From: TMP-7 sp038212445
GTDB lineage: Bacteria > Acidobacteriota > Terriglobia > Bryobacterales > Bryobacteraceae
DNA: 64,000 nt
Direction: 5' to 3'
Assembly: GCA_038212445.1 (NCBI GenBank)
Contig: JBBQUM010000035.1
Span: forward strand, 13,588 to 77,587
This document shows, one piece after another, positions 50,949-59,994 of this stretch. Under the pieces are notes generated by a model. It was not told where the DNA came from, did no database searches, and saw only the letters and a program-made list of their open reading frames with translations. The translations under genes were made by a program, and so were the position numbers. Positions within the stretch are counted from its first letter, which is position 1, and every line of letters begins with the position of its first letter.

Positions 50949-53071
50949 GCCGAAACTCCCGTTTCACGCTTGTAAGCGGCGAAGGTCTTTCCCTCTTCCG
51001 CCAGTTGCTTCAGCAGCGGAGCGGGTTCCCAAAGCTCGCCATGCTGGGCATGGAACTCATTGATCCGCGCCAGCACTTTATCCAGACCTACGGTATCCGC
51101 GTACCACATCGGCCCGCCCCGGTAGATCGGGAACCCATAGCCGGTCAGATAAATAATGTCGATGTCCACCGATCTAAGCGCGTAGCCCTCTTCGAGAATG
51201 CGCGCGCCCTCGTTCACCAGCGCATAAATGCAGCGATCAATCATCTCCCGCGAATTGATCTCACGCTGCGGGATCCCGGCTTCTGTCGCCCACTGCTTCA
51301 CCATCTGCTGGACCTCGGGATCCACCTGCGGGCGGCGATTCTCATCGTACTTGTACCAGCCGGAGCCGGTCTTCTGTCCGTAGTGGCCCATTTCGCACAA
51401 CCGGTCCTCGGCAAGAGGCTGCCGGACCCCAGGCTTCTCGAGATGCTTGAACTCCTTACGAATGCGCCAGCCGACATCAAGGCCGGCAAGATCGCCCGTA
51501 GCCAGTGGCCCCATCGCCATCCCAAAATCGTAGAGCGCTTTGTCCACTGCCGGTATGCTCGCGCCTTCTTCCACCAGAAACTGCGCCTCGCGGCGGTAGG
51601 GCCCGAACATCCTATTGCCCACAAAACCGCGACAGTTGCCCACCAGCACGCCCACCTTACCGATCTTCTTCGAGATCTGCATGCAGGTGGCAATGACGTC
51701 TTTGCCGCTCTCTTTGCCGCGCACGATCTCAAGCAGGCGCATGACGTTCGCCGGGCTAAAGAAGTGAGTTCCGATCACCGCTTGCGGACGGGAGGTTGCC
51801 GACGCGATCTCGTCGATGCTGAGCGTCGATGTGTTGCTGGCCAGAATTGCGCCTGGCTTACAAATCTTGTCCAACGTGCCGAAGATCTCTTTCTTCAGCA
51901 CCATGCCCTCGAACACCGCTTCCACCACCATGTCCACCTTCTCGAATCCGTCGTAGGTGAGCGTGGGCGTGATCAGTGCCAGGCGCTGATCCATGAATTC
52001 CTGCGAGAAGCGGCCCTTCGCCACTGAGTTTGAATAGTTCTTCCGAATCGTGGCCAATCCCCGGTCCAGCGCCGCCTGCTCGGTCTCCTTCAGTAAGACC
52101 GGGATGCCGGCGTTTACGAAGTTCATTGTGATTCCGCCGCCCATAGTGCCCGCGCCAATCACCGCCACCGAATTCACCGGGATCGTCGGCGTGTCCTTTG
52201 GAACATCGGGAATCTTCGCCACTTCCCGCTCGCCAAAGAAAACGTGGATCATCGACTTTGACTGGTTGTCGAACAGACATTCATTGAAGAGTCGCGCCTC
52301 TTCCTTGATGCCCTCCGCAAACGAGAGCATGGTGGCCGCCTCCACCGCATCAATCGCGGCAATCGGCGCCCGCATGTTGCGATACTTCTTGCGTGCGGTC
52401 TCACGCGCGGTGGCGATGGCGGCCGCATTGTCTGCGGCATCGCGCAACTTTTCCTTGCGATCGCGGGTCTTCGGAGCAGGCTTGCCCGCAACCTCACGTG
52501 CAAAGGCGACCGCCCCGGCTAAGAGATCACCCTCGATGATCTTGTCGACGATGCCTAGTTGCGCGGCCACCGGCGCCTTTATGGGCGCGCCATCCATACA
52601 CATGTCCAGCGCTTTGGCCACTCCCGCCAGTCGCGGCAGGCGCTGCGTACCACCGGCGCCGGGAATGATCCCGAGTTTCACTTCCGGCTGTCCAACCAGG
52701 GCCTTTGGCGATGCCACGCGGTAGTGACCGGCCATCGCCGTTTCGAGTCCCCCACCAAGTGCGGTGCCGTGGATGGCCATCACCACCGGCTTGGGACAGT
52801 TCTCGATTTTTTCGAGAATCGGATTGAGCCCGATATCCCGCTTCTTTTCGCCCGACGTGATCTTGCCAAACTCTTTGATGTCGGCGCCTGCGATAAAGGT
52901 AGTCCCGCTGCCAATCAAAACCGCGGCAGCGACGCTCGCATCGTTGGATATGGCATCGATGGCCGCCGCGATGCCTTCCGGCACCCCAGGGCTCAGCGCG
53001 TTTACCGGCGGATTATTGATCGTGATGATTGCGATGTCGCCGTCTTTGGTCAGTTGTACAAGTTCGCTCAT
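50945..53071 (-). CDS. 3-hydroxyacyl-CoA dehydrogenase/enoyl-CoA hydratase fusion
   Basis: A 708-aa bifunctional beta-oxidation enzyme. The N-terminal crotonase domain (about 1-190) has NNPPVNALSPGVPEGIAAAI, the oxyanion hole region SGTTFIAGADIKEF and GTALGGGLETAMAGHYRV. The NAD-binding hydroxyacyl-CoA dehydrogenase domain begins at about 295 with VAVIGAGTMGGGITMNFVNA and includes the catalytic His in IGTHFFSPANVMRLLEIV. Two C-terminal HCDH domains follow (NCRGFVGNRMFGPYRREAQF; YLTGYGFPIYRGGPMWYADT). The arrangement is that of FadJ/FadB or peroxisomal bifunctional enzyme. It lies 6 bp after an acyl-CoA dehydrogenase gene. Confidence 0.95.
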   Translation of the reverse strand: MSELVQLTKDGDIAIITINNPPVNALSPGVPEGIAAAIDAISNDASVAAAVLIGSGTTFIAGADIKEFGKITSGEKKRDIGLNPILEKIENCPKPVVMAIHGTALGGGLETAMAGHYRVASPKALVGQPEVKLGIIPGAGGTQRLPRLAGVAKALDMCMDGAPIKAPVAAQLGIVDKIIEGDLLAGAVAFAREVAGKPAPKTRDRKEKLRDAADNAAAIATARETARKKYRNMRAPIAAIDAVEAATMLSFAEGIKEEARLFNECLFDNQSKSMIHVFFGEREVAKIPDVPKDTPTIPVNSVAVIGAGTMGGGITMNFVNAGIPVLLKETEQAALDRGLATIRKNYSNSVAKGRFSQEFMDQRLALITPTLTYDGFEKVDMVVEAVFEGMVLKKEIFGTLDKICKPGAILASNTSTLSIDEIASATSRPQAVIGTHFFSPANVMRLLEIVRGKESGKDVIATCMQISKKIGKVGVLVGNCRGFVGNRMFGPYRREAQFLVEEGASIPAVDKALYDFGMAMGPLATGDLAGLDVGWRIRKEFKHLEKPGVRQPLAEDRLCEMGHYGQKTGSGWYKYDENRRPQVDPEVQQMVKQWATEAGIPQREINSREMIDRCIYALVNEGARILEEGYALRSVDIDIIYLTGYGFPIYRGGPMWYADTVGLDKVLARINEFHAQHGELWEPAPLLKQLAEEGKTFAAYKRETGVSA

Positions 53072-53077
53072 AGTCGC

Positions 53078-54157
53078 TCAGTTTGCTGTCGCCAGTTTCT
53101 CTTGATCGATCACCATGCGCGCGATTCGCTCGCGGTGATAGGTTGCGTCTCCGAATGCCGTCTCGCTGGATTTGAAACGGCGGTAATGGAGGTGTAGCTC
53201 ATTCTCCCACGTGAAGCCCATGCCCCCGTGTATCTGTATGCCGCGATTGCATACTTCGCGTGCGGCGTCACTGGCGTACATCTTGGCCACCGACACGGCC
53301 ACGCTCGCATCGGCGACGCTCTCTTGTAGCGCATAGGCGGCGTAATAAACCGCCGATCGGGCGCTCTCCAGCCATAGAAACATATCCGCGCACTGATGTT
53401 GCACGGCCTGGAACTGGCCAATCGGCTTGCCGAACTGCTTTCGCGCTTTCGCATATTCCACCGTGAGATCGAGCACGCGATGCATGCCGCCCACCATCTC
53501 AGCGGCCAGTCCGAGAGTGGCCACATCCAGCGCCGTCGCATACGGCCCGGGAAGTCTCTCCGCCGGTGTTGCGTCAAACTGCACCGCGTAGAGTTTGCGC
53601 GTCAGATCCATCGCCGGCATGGGCTTGATCGTGATGCCTAGGCGCTCGCCCGCAGGCACTACATACATGGCGTTCGCCGTCTCGACGACGAAGACGCCGG
53701 CCGCAGCAGCGTCGGCAACGAACAATTTCTCACCCGTAATCAGGCCCTCGGACGCTGTCACCGAGGCGCCCGGGGCATCGTGGGTAGCAAATGACGCCTG
53801 GAGTTCGCCGTCGCAAATCCGAGTGAGGTATTTCCGCTTCTGATCAAGCGTCGCTGCTTCTTCAAGAATGTGCGCGCAGCACACCACCGTCGAAAAGAAT
53901 GCGCCCGGCACCAGCGCCCGTCCCATCTCCTCCAGCAGTAGTGCGAGCTCAACCTTGCCCAGGCCCAAACCGCCGAATTGCTCGGAACAAGTGACGCCCG
54001 TGAATCCCTGCTCGGCCATCTTGTCCCACAGCGCCCCATCATGCGGGTTCGACGACTCCATGATGCGCCTGACCTCCGCCGGCGGGCACTCTGCCGCGAA
54101 AAACTTCCGCGCGTTATTCCTCAGAATGAGCTGGCTTTCGCTCAACCCGAATTGCAT
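53078..54157 (-). CDS. Acyl-CoA dehydrogenase family protein (short, divergent)
   Basis: A 359-aa flavoprotein-type protein beginning QFGLSESQLILRNNARKFFA, with a middle beta domain around 115-225 and a C-terminal helical domain (VEYAKARKQFGKPIGQFQAV; CNRGIQIHGGMGFTWENELH). It is shorter than its neighbour and lacks the GTSEIQR motif near the C-terminus. Together with the 395-aa paralogue 12 bp upstream it resembles paired acyl-CoA dehydrogenases that form mixed oligomers, as known for actinobacterial sterol degradation enzymes. Substrate chain type is unknown. Same operon as the hydratase/dehydrogenase and thiolase. Confidence 0.92.
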   Translation of the reverse strand: MQFGLSESQLILRNNARKFFAAECPPAEVRRIMESSNPHDGALWDKMAEQGFTGVTCSEQFGGLGLGKVELALLLEEMGRALVPGAFFSTVVCCAHILEEAATLDQKRKYLTRICDGELQASFATHDAPGASVTASEGLITGEKLFVADAAAAGVFVVETANAMYVVPAGERLGITIKPMPAMDLTRKLYAVQFDATPAERLPGPYATALDVATLGLAAEMVGGMHRVLDLTVEYAKARKQFGKPIGQFQAVQHQCADMFLWLESARSAVYYAAYALQESVADASVAVSVAKMYASDAAREVCNRGIQIHGGMGFTWENELHLHYRRFKSSETAFGDATYHRERIARMVIDQEKLATAN

Positions 54158-54169
54158 GCTGTCCTCCGC

Positions 54170-55357
54170 TTAATAGCTCTTGGGAAGGCCTAAAACAAAG
54201 TGGCCGATGATGTTCCGTTGAATTTCCGATGTGCCCGCTTCGATGGTGTTGCCGCGCGCCCGCAGGTAGCTGTAGGCCCAGGTCCCGTTGTCAATGGCAT
54301 GGCTGCCGCCGGCTGCTAACTGACCATATGGGCCCAGGAGTTCCTGCGCCACTTGCTGTAAGCGCTGGTTCAGTTCGCTCCAGAAAATTTTCTGAATTGA
54401 GCCTTCGGGTCCAGGCACACCAGTCGCACTGATGCGGCTGAATGCGCGCAACTGATTCCATCGCATGATCTCGATCTCGGCGTAACACTGCGCCAGTTTC
54501 TGCCGGATCACCGGATCCTCCGACGCGGGACGTCCGTTACGCTTCGTCGACCGCGACAGCTCAATCAGCCGGTCGATATTGCGCCGGTACATGATCTGCA
54601 GGCCCGCGCCAAACGTGCCGCGCTCGTGCATCAATGTGCCAATGGCCACGTTCCAGCCATCATTGACCTTGCCCACCACGTTCTCCACCGGGACTCGAAC
54701 GTCGCGGAAGAAAAGCTCGTTGAACTCGCTCTCGCCGGTCATCTGCTTCAGCGGACGCACTTCGACGCCCTGCGTCTTCATGTCCACCAGCAGCACCGTC
54801 AGGCCTTTGTGTTTCGCCGCCGCAGGATCCGTGCGCACCACCAGCTCGCACCAGTCTGCCGCCCAACCATAGCTGTTCCAGACCTTTTGCCCGTTGACGC
54901 TGTAGTGGTCGCCATCAAGCAACGCTGTGGTATTCAGCGCGGCCAGATCCGTCCCCGCTGTGGGTTCGGAGAACCCCTGACACCAGATCTCCTCCGCGCT
55001 CAGAATTTTCGCCAGGTACCGTTTCTTCTGCTCCGGAGTTCCAAACGCGATGATCGTAGGGCCGATCAGCCCCAGTCCCAGGACATTGGCCATCGGCGGC
55101 GCCTTCGCGCGGGCCATCTCCTCATAGAAGATTGCCTGCTCCATCAGCGACGCGCCGCGCCCGCCGTATTCCTTGGGCCACGAAATCCCTGCCCAACCCC
55201 CTTCGAAGAGCTTCCGCTGCCACTTCTTCAGATACTCAAACCGCGATTCCAGCGATTCTTCGCGACGTTCATCCCAGTCCTGTGGAACATTCGCGGCGAG
55301 CCAACTCCGCAACTCGTCGCGGAATTGCTCCTCACCTGCCGTCAACCCCAAATCCAT
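54170..55357 (-). CDS. Acyl-CoA dehydrogenase
   Basis: A 395-aa FAD enzyme that introduces the alpha-beta double bond into acyl-CoA. N-terminal helices begin TAGEEQFRDELRSWLAANVP. The beta domain has WCQGFSEPTAGTDLAALNTT, and the C-terminal helical domain ends with ARGNTIEAGTSEIQRNIIGH, the FAD-contacting motif. It is the first gene of the operon; electrons probably go to an electron-transfer flavoprotein encoded elsewhere. It is divergent from the broken gene at 55417, with about 60 bp between. Confidence 0.94.
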   Translation of the reverse strand: MDLGLTAGEEQFRDELRSWLAANVPQDWDERREESLESRFEYLKKWQRKLFEGGWAGISWPKEYGGRGASLMEQAIFYEEMARAKAPPMANVLGLGLIGPTIIAFGTPEQKKRYLAKILSAEEIWCQGFSEPTAGTDLAALNTTALLDGDHYSVNGQKVWNSYGWAADWCELVVRTDPAAAKHKGLTVLLVDMKTQGVEVRPLKQMTGESEFNELFFRDVRVPVENVVGKVNDGWNVAIGTLMHERGTFGAGLQIMYRRNIDRLIELSRSTKRNGRPASEDPVIRQKLAQCYAEIEIMRWNQLRAFSRISATGVPGPEGSIQKIFWSELNQRLQQVAQELLGPYGQLAAGGSHAIDNGTWAYSYLRARGNTIEAGTSEIQRNIIGHFVLGLPKSY

Positions 55358-55416
55358 AGCCGATCCAGCATATCACCGGCATCCAGCAGGCTTTGGGACA
55401 CGTAGTATCAGATGCA

Positions 55417-56057
55417 ATGATCCGGATGATTCTTGCAGTACTGGCGCTGGCCCTGGTGGTCTGGCTGATGGTTGACGTGAACCAGATGCATCATGCCGAT
55501 CTTCGAAAGTTCGACCCGCACGTCGTCGCTCGCGTCGAGACCGATATGTGGCGGTCTACTACCACCGCAGGCCTGCCGCCCTCTACCTTCAAATGGCGGG
55601 CCTGATGCGCACCCAATACGGCTTCTCGTTTTCGCAGTCACAGTTAGCCGCCTGGCACGCCGCGCACGCCGCCTTCGTATTCAAGAAAGGCCATAACCGG
55701 ACCGAGTACGAACAGGCGTTGCCCTCCCTGCGCCGTTTCTACACCATGATCCGCCGCGACTCCAGTATTCCTTTTGATATCGACAAAGCCGCCCGGTTGG
55801 AATTGGAATGGTGGATCATCCACCGCGATCGCGATCAATACGGCGTCGAGGCGCTGAAGAAATCACTGGCCGAACTGGAAGCCTGCGTGTACCAGATGCC
55901 GGCCGAAAAGTTCTCCGATCATGCCGCCGCCCGCGCCGACGCGATGGTGCTGCGCGACGCCGGCGGCGACTGGACGCGCATCGGCCAGTTGCTCGATCTC
56001 TCCTGGACCTCGCTGCACGACGCCGTCGGCCAACCTGCCTCCGCCGCATCGCGGTAA
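55417..56057 (+). pseudogene. Frameshifted small membrane-anchored protein gene
   Basis: One protein appears split over two frames. From ATG 55417 (MIRMILAVLALALVVWLMVD) the frame holds one membrane helix and runs to METDMWR-like sequence near 55554. The continuation reads YYHRRPAALYLQMAGLMRTQ in another frame and runs to the stop at 56057 (about 165 more residues, including FVFKKGHNRTEYEQALPSLR and ARLELEWWIIHRDRDQYG). Loss of one base in a Ser codon at about 55555 would explain the shift. The second half is fully open and conserved-looking, so this is a very recent lesion, a sequencing error, or programmed slippage. I know no function; the intact form would be about 213 aa. Confidence 0.6.
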
Positions 56058-56097
56058 ACTCGAAGTATCCGCGTACTTCTCCGCTCAGGTGGTACCC

Positions 56098-57951
56098 GTG
56101 TTGTTCCGATTCGCAATTCTCACCGCTCTCCTCGCGTTCGCCCTTCCGGCCGCCGAAGTTGACGCCCTCGCCATCGATTCGAACCTCCGCGTTCGTCACA
56201 TGCCGTTCCGCACGCTCCTCGATCCCATCTTCAGTTCGTCATCGAGTAACAACATCACTGGCTATACACGTTGCGGCGACTCGGCTCTGTGGACGGGCGC
56301 CTATCTGGCCGCCGAGTCGTTCCGTTATAAGGTCTCGCCCACCTTCGACGCACTGCAAAACGTTAAGACAACCCTCGCCGGCATCCGGGATCTTGTCGGC
56401 GTCACATTCGACGACCGGCTTGCGCGCTGCATCGTTCCCGACAACTCTCCCTATCAACCGGGCATCGTCAAGGAGGAATCCCAAAACACCTCCTATCACG
56501 GGGGGGCCCAATTTACGTGGATCGACAATACCTCCCGCGATCAGGTTGTGGGCGTGTTCTTTGGACTTGGAGTTGCCTACGATCTGGTCGACGATGCGGC
56601 CGTGCGAAGCAGCGTAAGTGACCTTGCCACCCGGTTGCTTACCTATATTTCGCATCACCAGTGGTCGCCCAACAACGACATTAAGTCGACTTTTGAACTG
56701 CGGCCTGAGGAACTCCAGATGCTCCTCCAAGTGGTGCGCCATGTAAACCCATCAGCCTCGATCGGCGGCCCCCTCATCAACCTTCCGGTTCAAACCGCGG
56801 TCTCGGTGGACACTCTCTCCAACAGTTCTTACTTCAAGTTCAACCTCGACTACATGTCGTTCTTCCATCTGCTTCCGCTGCAGAATAACGACGCCAACCG
56901 GTCGGCCTACCGCATCGTACGCTCCTATACGGCAACCCACCAGAACGCATTCTTCAACGTGGTGGACCGCGCGCTCTCCGGGCCCGACCCCCTCCGCGAT
57001 AAGGAAACCGCCGACCTGCTCGACCAGTGGCTCGCGCGTCCCCGCCGTGACTTTGCCGTCAACCTCAGTACCGTGGTTCGTGTTTGCGGAAGCGAAGCCT
57101 GTCTTCCAATTCCGGTCCGACTGCGCGTCCCGACTGACTTTCTGTGGCAGCGCAGTCCGTTTCAACTCAGCGGAGGCGGCACTGGCACTATTGAAGGCGC
57201 CGGCGTTGACTATCTGCTGCCCTATTGGATGGCTCGCTACTACGGCGTGATTCCCGGCTCCATCCAGCCCGCCGCCGCGCCCGGATTGTCCGTCGCACCC
57301 AGCTCCATTGCGTCCTGGTTCGGCGCGGACCTTGCCGCCACAACCGCTGTGTCCACCCAACAGCCTCCCCCGCAGACTTTGGGAGGCGTCACGCTCACGG
57401 TTACGGATTCTCTGGGAGTCTCGCGGCCAGCCCTGCTCACTTACGTGTCGCCCGGGCAGATCAACTTCGTTGTGCCCGACGGCACAAGCATCGGCGTCGC
57501 CACGTTCACAACCGGCCATCAGACCGCCAACGGCACCGTCGCCTCAGTGGCGCCCGCTTTGTTCAGCATGAATGGCGCCGGTAGCGGTGTCGCCGCTGCC
57601 ACTGCCATTGCGACCATCGCTGGGAATCCCGGATCTCAGTCGCCACTGCCTGTATTCCAATGCGGCAGTGCTGGATGTACCTCGGTGCCCATCACGCTGG
57701 GTATCGACACGCCCATCTACGTCACGCTGTACGCTACCGGTGTCCGCAATCGAAGCTCGCTCCAGGCGGTGCATGTGACCATCAACCGCGTTTCTGTGCC
57801 TGTACTCTTCGCAGGTCCCTCGCCCGAGTTCGCCGGCCTCGACCAGGTGAACATCGCGCTTACGCTCGACTTGCGCGGCGCGGGCGAGTCCAAGGTCGTC
57901 CTCACCGTCGACGGGCAGGCGTCGAACGCCGTCACCATTAACGTGCGCTGA
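56098..57951 (+). CDS. Secreted TIGR03437-domain protein with unknown N-terminal domain
   Basis: I take GTG 56098 as the start, with AGGTGG 5 nt upstream, giving 617 aa with signal peptide FRFAILTALLAFALPAA; earlier starts would overlap the preceding gene. The N-terminal half (about 20-370) begins VDALAIDSNLRVRHMPFRTL and contains TRCGDSALWTGAYLAAESFR, which suggests an alpha/alpha-toroid like glycan-acting proteins, but I cannot name the family. The C-terminal part (about 385-615) has the Solibacter-type pattern LLTYVSPGQINFVVPDGTSI and VLFAGPSPEFAGLDQVNIAL. It is probably cell-surface or periplasmic. Confidence 0.78.
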   Translation: MLFRFAILTALLAFALPAAEVDALAIDSNLRVRHMPFRTLLDPIFSSSSSNNITGYTRCGDSALWTGAYLAAESFRYKVSPTFDALQNVKTTLAGIRDLVGVTFDDRLARCIVPDNSPYQPGIVKEESQNTSYHGGAQFTWIDNTSRDQVVGVFFGLGVAYDLVDDAAVRSSVSDLATRLLTYISHHQWSPNNDIKSTFELRPEELQMLLQVVRHVNPSASIGGPLINLPVQTAVSVDTLSNSSYFKFNLDYMSFFHLLPLQNNDANRSAYRIVRSYTATHQNAFFNVVDRALSGPDPLRDKETADLLDQWLARPRRDFAVNLSTVVRVCGSEACLPIPVRLRVPTDFLWQRSPFQLSGGGTGTIEGAGVDYLLPYWMARYYGVIPGSIQPAAAPGLSVAPSSIASWFGADLAATTAVSTQQPPPQTLGGVTLTVTDSLGVSRPALLTYVSPGQINFVVPDGTSIGVATFTTGHQTANGTVASVAPALFSMNGAGSGVAAATAIATIAGNPGSQSPLPVFQCGSAGCTSVPITLGIDTPIYVTLYATGVRNRSSLQAVHVTINRVSVPVLFAGPSPEFAGLDQVNIALTLDLRGAGESKVVLTVDGQASNAVTINVR

Positions 57952-58024
57952 TGTCGGAAACATCATTGTTACGCGACGGGGATTGGTGCGGTGCTGGCTG
58001 CGGCGTGGAACCTGGCGCACCCGC

Positions 58025-58524
58025 GGAGAACGTCCAGAACGACATCATCTCCGACAATCCGTCACACTCCATCACCGTATTCGCCAGCGCCGCCCAAACA
58101 AGGAAGTGTCCCGGGATTCCTTCATCCCCTCGACATTCCACTCGTACAGAAAAGCGGCAGCTTGGGCATACTCGACCCCTGCTTCTCCTGAATTACTTCA
58201 CTCACAGCCCGGCAGACCCGATCGTACATCGCGATATTCTCCTCCGTGCCGAACAGGCAAAGTTGTAGAGCGGGTTCCCGTGCTCGCCTCGTAAAAAATC
58301 GCGTGAAATCGCACGTAACGGAAATCAGTGACTCTTCTGACAGCCTCGAGATCGTTTCGATAGCTTTCGCGTAACGCGAGAATGGCGCGGCCGGAACCGA
58401 ACATCTGCTCCCAGAAGTGAGGAAAAGGAGTCGCTTGAGCCTGAGCGTCTACCTGAATCGCTTCTTGTCCGCGGCTTACCGCTGCCGTCAGCAGAAGCAA
58501 TAGCGCGGTGCATGTGTTTCTCAT
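58025..58524 (-). pseudogene. GH39 beta-xylosidase remnant
   Basis: Starting at ATG 58524 there is a signal peptide (TCTALLLLLTAAVSRGQ) and then TPFPHFWEQMFGSGRAILAL and VTDFRYVRFHAIFY, matching the start of GH39 xylosidase-type proteins. The pattern then continues in other frames: EHGNPLYNFA, a jump to FGTEENIAMYDRVCRAVSEV with PKLPLF, next EWNVEGMKESRDTSLFG, and last AALANTVMECDGLSEMMSFW ending at 58025. At least four frame changes and a missing block of about 150 or more residues (including the catalytic acid/base region) show that it is dead. 57952-58024 holds nothing recognisable. Confidence 0.75.
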
Positions 58525-58560
58525 GCCCCCTTGATCATAGTCAGGAGGCAAAACGTTTCA

Positions 58561-59886
58561 TCACGCGTCCACTTCACCGCCAAAGCAGCTCTCAAACGCC
58601 TCAGTTAGTACACGCTCGGTTAGCAGGAAAGGCAGCTTTTCAAAATGGATGAGGTCGATCGCGTGAGAAACAACATCGCGTGGGTGACATCGCCTCAGCG
58701 CCTTTCCCGTCGTCGTATAAAACTTCTCGACGAACTTTCGGGGCAATTCAGGCTCGAAAGGAAGCTGCTTGAGTTCGCAAAAGCGTTCGAAAATTCTGAT
58801 GAATTCCCCGGTTTCCGGATTCCTCACCAGCATCTTGTATTGCATGCGCCTGAGAAACGCCTCATCCCCAAGATCTTGCGGCTTGAGATTCGAAGAGAAA
58901 ATCAGGAACGCCTCAAATGGCACCGTCATCTTGCCGCCTGAGTTGAAGCTCAGATAGTCGATCCGGCGTTCCATCGGGACAATCCAGCGATTCAAGACTT
59001 CCGCTGGCGATACCCGCTGCCGTCCGAAATCGTCGATCAGGTAGATGCCGTTATTGGCTTTCAACTGAAACGGAGCGTCATAAACGCGCGACCCTGGATT
59101 GAAACTCAGGTCGAGCATGTCGAGCGTCAGTTCACCGCCCGTCACGATGAACGGCCGCTTGCATTTCACCCAACGGCCGTCGCTGTGCGAGTCGCTATTC
59201 GTGAAAATAGAGACTTCGCGCTCCTCTTCCACCGGATGGTGATAGATGGGGTCGAAGACCTGGACAATGTTCCCCTGACATTCGATTGCGTAGGGAATGT
59301 AGACCGGCCGCGCGCTGATGTTCTGTAGCGCCTCCGCCATGTACGTCTTCCCGTTGCCGGGCTGGCCATAAATCAAGAGCGAATTGCCCGAACTGATCGC
59401 CGGCCCAATCTGCGTCAGCGTGCGGTCAGTGATCACCATGTCGCGATAGGCATCCGCCAGCCGCGGCTTGGACAACCAGCCCTCGGGCGGTCGCTGCAAC
59501 CGTACCACCACGGAGTACTGCGCCATCGGCACCGGCACCGGACCGGTGTATTGATCCTTCTCCAGATGGTCCTTGGCCATGTTCCGGCCTATGTCGGCAA
59601 GTGCAAAAACCGCGCTCGTGTCGCCCATCCCCGACGAGCGCTTCACCTGGATCGCGTGACTGCGCTTCAGTGAGTCCACCATGTTCTGAATCACACTGAA
59701 CTGCACGCCCAATGCACCTGCCAGGTCGCGACCCAGCATCTCACCTCGAAAGAACAGCATTTTCAAGATGAGAGCCTCAATCATGGATTGCGGAACTCCC
59801 GTGTCCTCGATTGTTTCAACAACTGGTGGCGTAATGTCATCAGCCATGCGGTGATTTTCGACTAAAGGCTCAGTTTGGGTCATCAC
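58561..59886 (-). CDS. AAA+ ATPase with N-terminal winged-helix domain
   Basis: A 441-aa protein. Residues about 35-110 form a helical, winged-helix-like segment (MIEALILKMLFFRGEMLGRD). The ATPase core has Walker A GQPGNGKT at about 174-181, Walker B GIYLIDDFGR at about 280-289 and a sensor-1 region AFLIFSSNLKPQDLGDEAF. A C-terminal lid helix bundle follows (RCHPRDVVSHAIDLIHFEKL). It does not look like an NtrC-type activator, because no GAFTGA loop is present. No obvious partner gene is adjacent. It could be a motor for a secretion, pilus or remodelling function, but the sequence alone does not say. Confidence 0.85.
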   Translation of the reverse strand: MMTQTEPLVENHRMADDITPPVVETIEDTGVPQSMIEALILKMLFFRGEMLGRDLAGALGVQFSVIQNMVDSLKRSHAIQVKRSSGMGDTSAVFALADIGRNMAKDHLEKDQYTGPVPVPMAQYSVVVRLQRPPEGWLSKPRLADAYRDMVITDRTLTQIGPAISSGNSLLIYGQPGNGKTYMAEALQNISARPVYIPYAIECQGNIVQVFDPIYHHPVEEEREVSIFTNSDSHSDGRWVKCKRPFIVTGGELTLDMLDLSFNPGSRVYDAPFQLKANNGIYLIDDFGRQRVSPAEVLNRWIVPMERRIDYLSFNSGGKMTVPFEAFLIFSSNLKPQDLGDEAFLRRMQYKMLVRNPETGEFIRIFERFCELKQLPFEPELPRKFVEKFYTTTGKALRRCHPRDVVSHAIDLIHFEKLPFLLTERVLTEAFESCFGGEVDA

Positions 59887-59994
59887 GGTGGGTCTAGAGC
59901 GAGTCTACGCACCACCGCATGAACAAGCAATGGGACGGGGGTTGCAATATCTCTAAGGGAATTCCCCCTGACGGCTCAGCTAAAATTGAAATTG

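Noticed and set aside
50885..52027. Plus-strand open frame of 380 codons opposite the hydratase/dehydrogenase gene
   Set aside because: Antisense shadow of a highly conserved enzyme.
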